Source: an uncultured Clostridia bacterium (GTDB lineage Bacteria; Bacillota; Clostridia; Christensenellales; UBA1242). Taken from it: a stretch of 5,207 nucleotides of DNA. Location: NCBI GenBank assembly GCA_944372595.1, contig CALVZT010000055.1:1-5207 (forward strand), in the 5' to 3' direction. A program made the position numbers and the translations under genes. Positions 4,465 to 5,207 of the stretch are shown one piece after another (positions within the stretch are counted from its first letter, which is position 1; every line of letters begins with the position of its first letter). The notes beneath the pieces were generated by a model, which saw only the letters and a list, made by a program, of their open reading frames with translations, did not search any database and was not told where the DNA came from.

Positions 4465-5207
4465 TTAATCAACAATGTAGCCAGATAGTTCGTCCATTTG
4501 TAAAGCTTTCAAACTAAAAGATATTTTCATTTTTTCTGGGATGCATTCAATAATTTTAACTTTTAATATTTCACCTACTTTGGCTACTTCATATATATTT
4601 TTTATATAAAAAGCACTTGCTTCTTTTATGTGAAGCATACCATCGACACCGTCTTCTATAGTTAAAATTGCCCCAAAAGGTAATATTTTTTTAACTTTTG
4701 CCTCTACTATATCACCTATTGAATATTTTTTGTATTTTTCAATTAAAGGATTTTCTTGTAATGCTTTTAGACTTAAAGCAACTTTTTTATTCTCTTTGTC
4801 AACTTTGATTACTTTAAATTCATATTCCTTATTAAGTTCTAATATCTCACTTGCTTTTTTGCTTGATTCATACGAAGCTTCGCTATTATGCAATAGACAA
4901 TCAAAATCATTTATTTTAATAAATGCTCCAAAATCAGTAAAATGGCTAACCATTCCCTTTACAATTTTGCCTTCGTATATAGAATCCCAAAATGCTTTCT
5001 CTTTTGTTAAACGTTCTTGCTTTTCGTATGCTCGAATGGAAGCAATAATTTTATTGGTAGAAAGATCAATTTCTAATATTTGAACATTAACCTTTTCCCC
5101 TACATATTTTCTTATATCAGTTCTATGTGAAGATACTTGACTTGCTGGAACAAATACCGAAACATTACCAATTTTGCTAACCAACCCATTATTAGTAGCA
5201 TTTGTAA
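4465..5207 (-). CDS. rpsA: S1-domain RNA-binding protein, rpsA-like (5' part outside the window)
   Basis: The frame stays open to the right edge, so 246 C-terminal residues are visible and the true start is missing. The apparent TTG start at 5184 is only an internal Leu codon, since ATNNGLVSKIGNVSVFVPASQV reads continuously across it as an S1 repeat. Three S1 (OB-fold) units can be seen: a partial one at about 1-58 (VFVPASQ, then NKIIASIRA), one at about 79-147 (VKGMVSHFTDFGAFIKI...VALSLKAL) and one at about 163-234 (VEAKVKKILPFGAILTI...ISFSLKAL). Such tandem repeats bind single-stranded RNA. In Firmicutes they occur in ribosomal protein S1/YpfD-type proteins and sometimes fused behind IspH; the missing N-terminus would tell. 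The stop TAA at 4465 is followed by 71 AT-rich bases, a hairpin and tRNA-Thr. Confidence 0.85.
   Translation of the reverse strand, partial: TNATNNGLVSKIGNVSVFVPASQVSSHRTDIRKYVGEKVNVQILEIDLSTNKIIASIRAYEKQERLTKEKAFWDSIYEGKIVKGMVSHFTDFGAFIKINDFDCLLHNSEASYESSKKASEILELNKEYEFKVIKVDKENKKVALSLKALQENPLIEKYKKYSIGDIVEAKVKKILPFGAILTIEDGVDGMLHIKEASAFYIKNIYEVAKVGEILKVKIIECIPEKMKISFSLKALQMDELSGYIVD

Noticed and set aside
4441..4495. Candidate tRNA-Thr promoter around TTGTTG ... TAATAT at the end of the S1 gene
   Set aside because: Only 3 of 6 and 4 of 6 matches in AT-rich sequence; not distinguishable from background.
4730..5083. Plus-strand open frame opposite the S1-domain gene
   Set aside because: Antisense shadow of conserved S1 repeats; no independent evidence for coding.
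5182..5184. TTG as start of the S1-domain gene
   Set aside because: The frame is open to the window edge and the residues before it continue an S1 repeat, so the gene is simply cut by the window.

Overview
The window reads as chromosomal DNA from an AT-rich, low-GC Bacillota (Firmicutes), probably an anaerobic Clostridia-like or gut Bacilli-like lineage. Evidence: strongly A/T-biased codons and spacers, near-consensus TTGACA promoters, strong AGGAG-type ribosome binding sites, a short four-cysteine L28, and a homologue of the clostridial ornithine-fermentation enzyme 2,4-diaminopentanoate dehydrogenase. The genetic code looks standard: every tryptophan checked is TGG and one gene stops at TGA. 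The genus cannot be fixed from this sequence. No mobile element, CRISPR array or phage gene is visible.

Everything is encoded on the minus strand, so it is read from right to left. From the right edge: (1) the 3' part of an S1-domain RNA-binding protein (rpsA-like), cut by the window; (2) a 10-bp hairpin just before tRNA-Thr(CGU); (3) tRNA-Thr, followed 21 nt later by a small GNAT acetyltransferase with no promoter seen between them; (4) rpmB (ribosomal protein L28) with its own promoter, a leader hairpin and an intrinsic terminator; (5) a four-gene operon from a consensus promoter at about 3386-3414: a zinc-ribbon membrane protein, a thymidylate-kinase-like protein, an SDR oxidoreductase and a 2,4-diaminopentanoate-dehydrogenase-like enzyme, closed by a strong terminator at 241-273; (6) tRNA-Pro(UGG) with its own consensus promoter, at the left edge.

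Right of 3505 the content is translation housekeeping (S1, tRNA, L28). The four-gene operon is the least ordinary part. The first three genes are tightly coupled: an SD sequence shares bases with a stop codon, and there is a TAATG stop/start overlap. They join a nucleotide kinase to two dehydrogenases with no obvious shared pathway. The dehydrogenase is isolated, within what can be seen, from the other ornithine-fermentation genes. The kinase carries Glu where the P-loop normally has Ser/Thr. I see no clearly new defence or mobile system. The items most worth follow-up are this operon, the variant P-loop, the membrane zinc-ribbon protein that leads the operon, and the hairpin/tRNA-Thr/GNAT arrangement.
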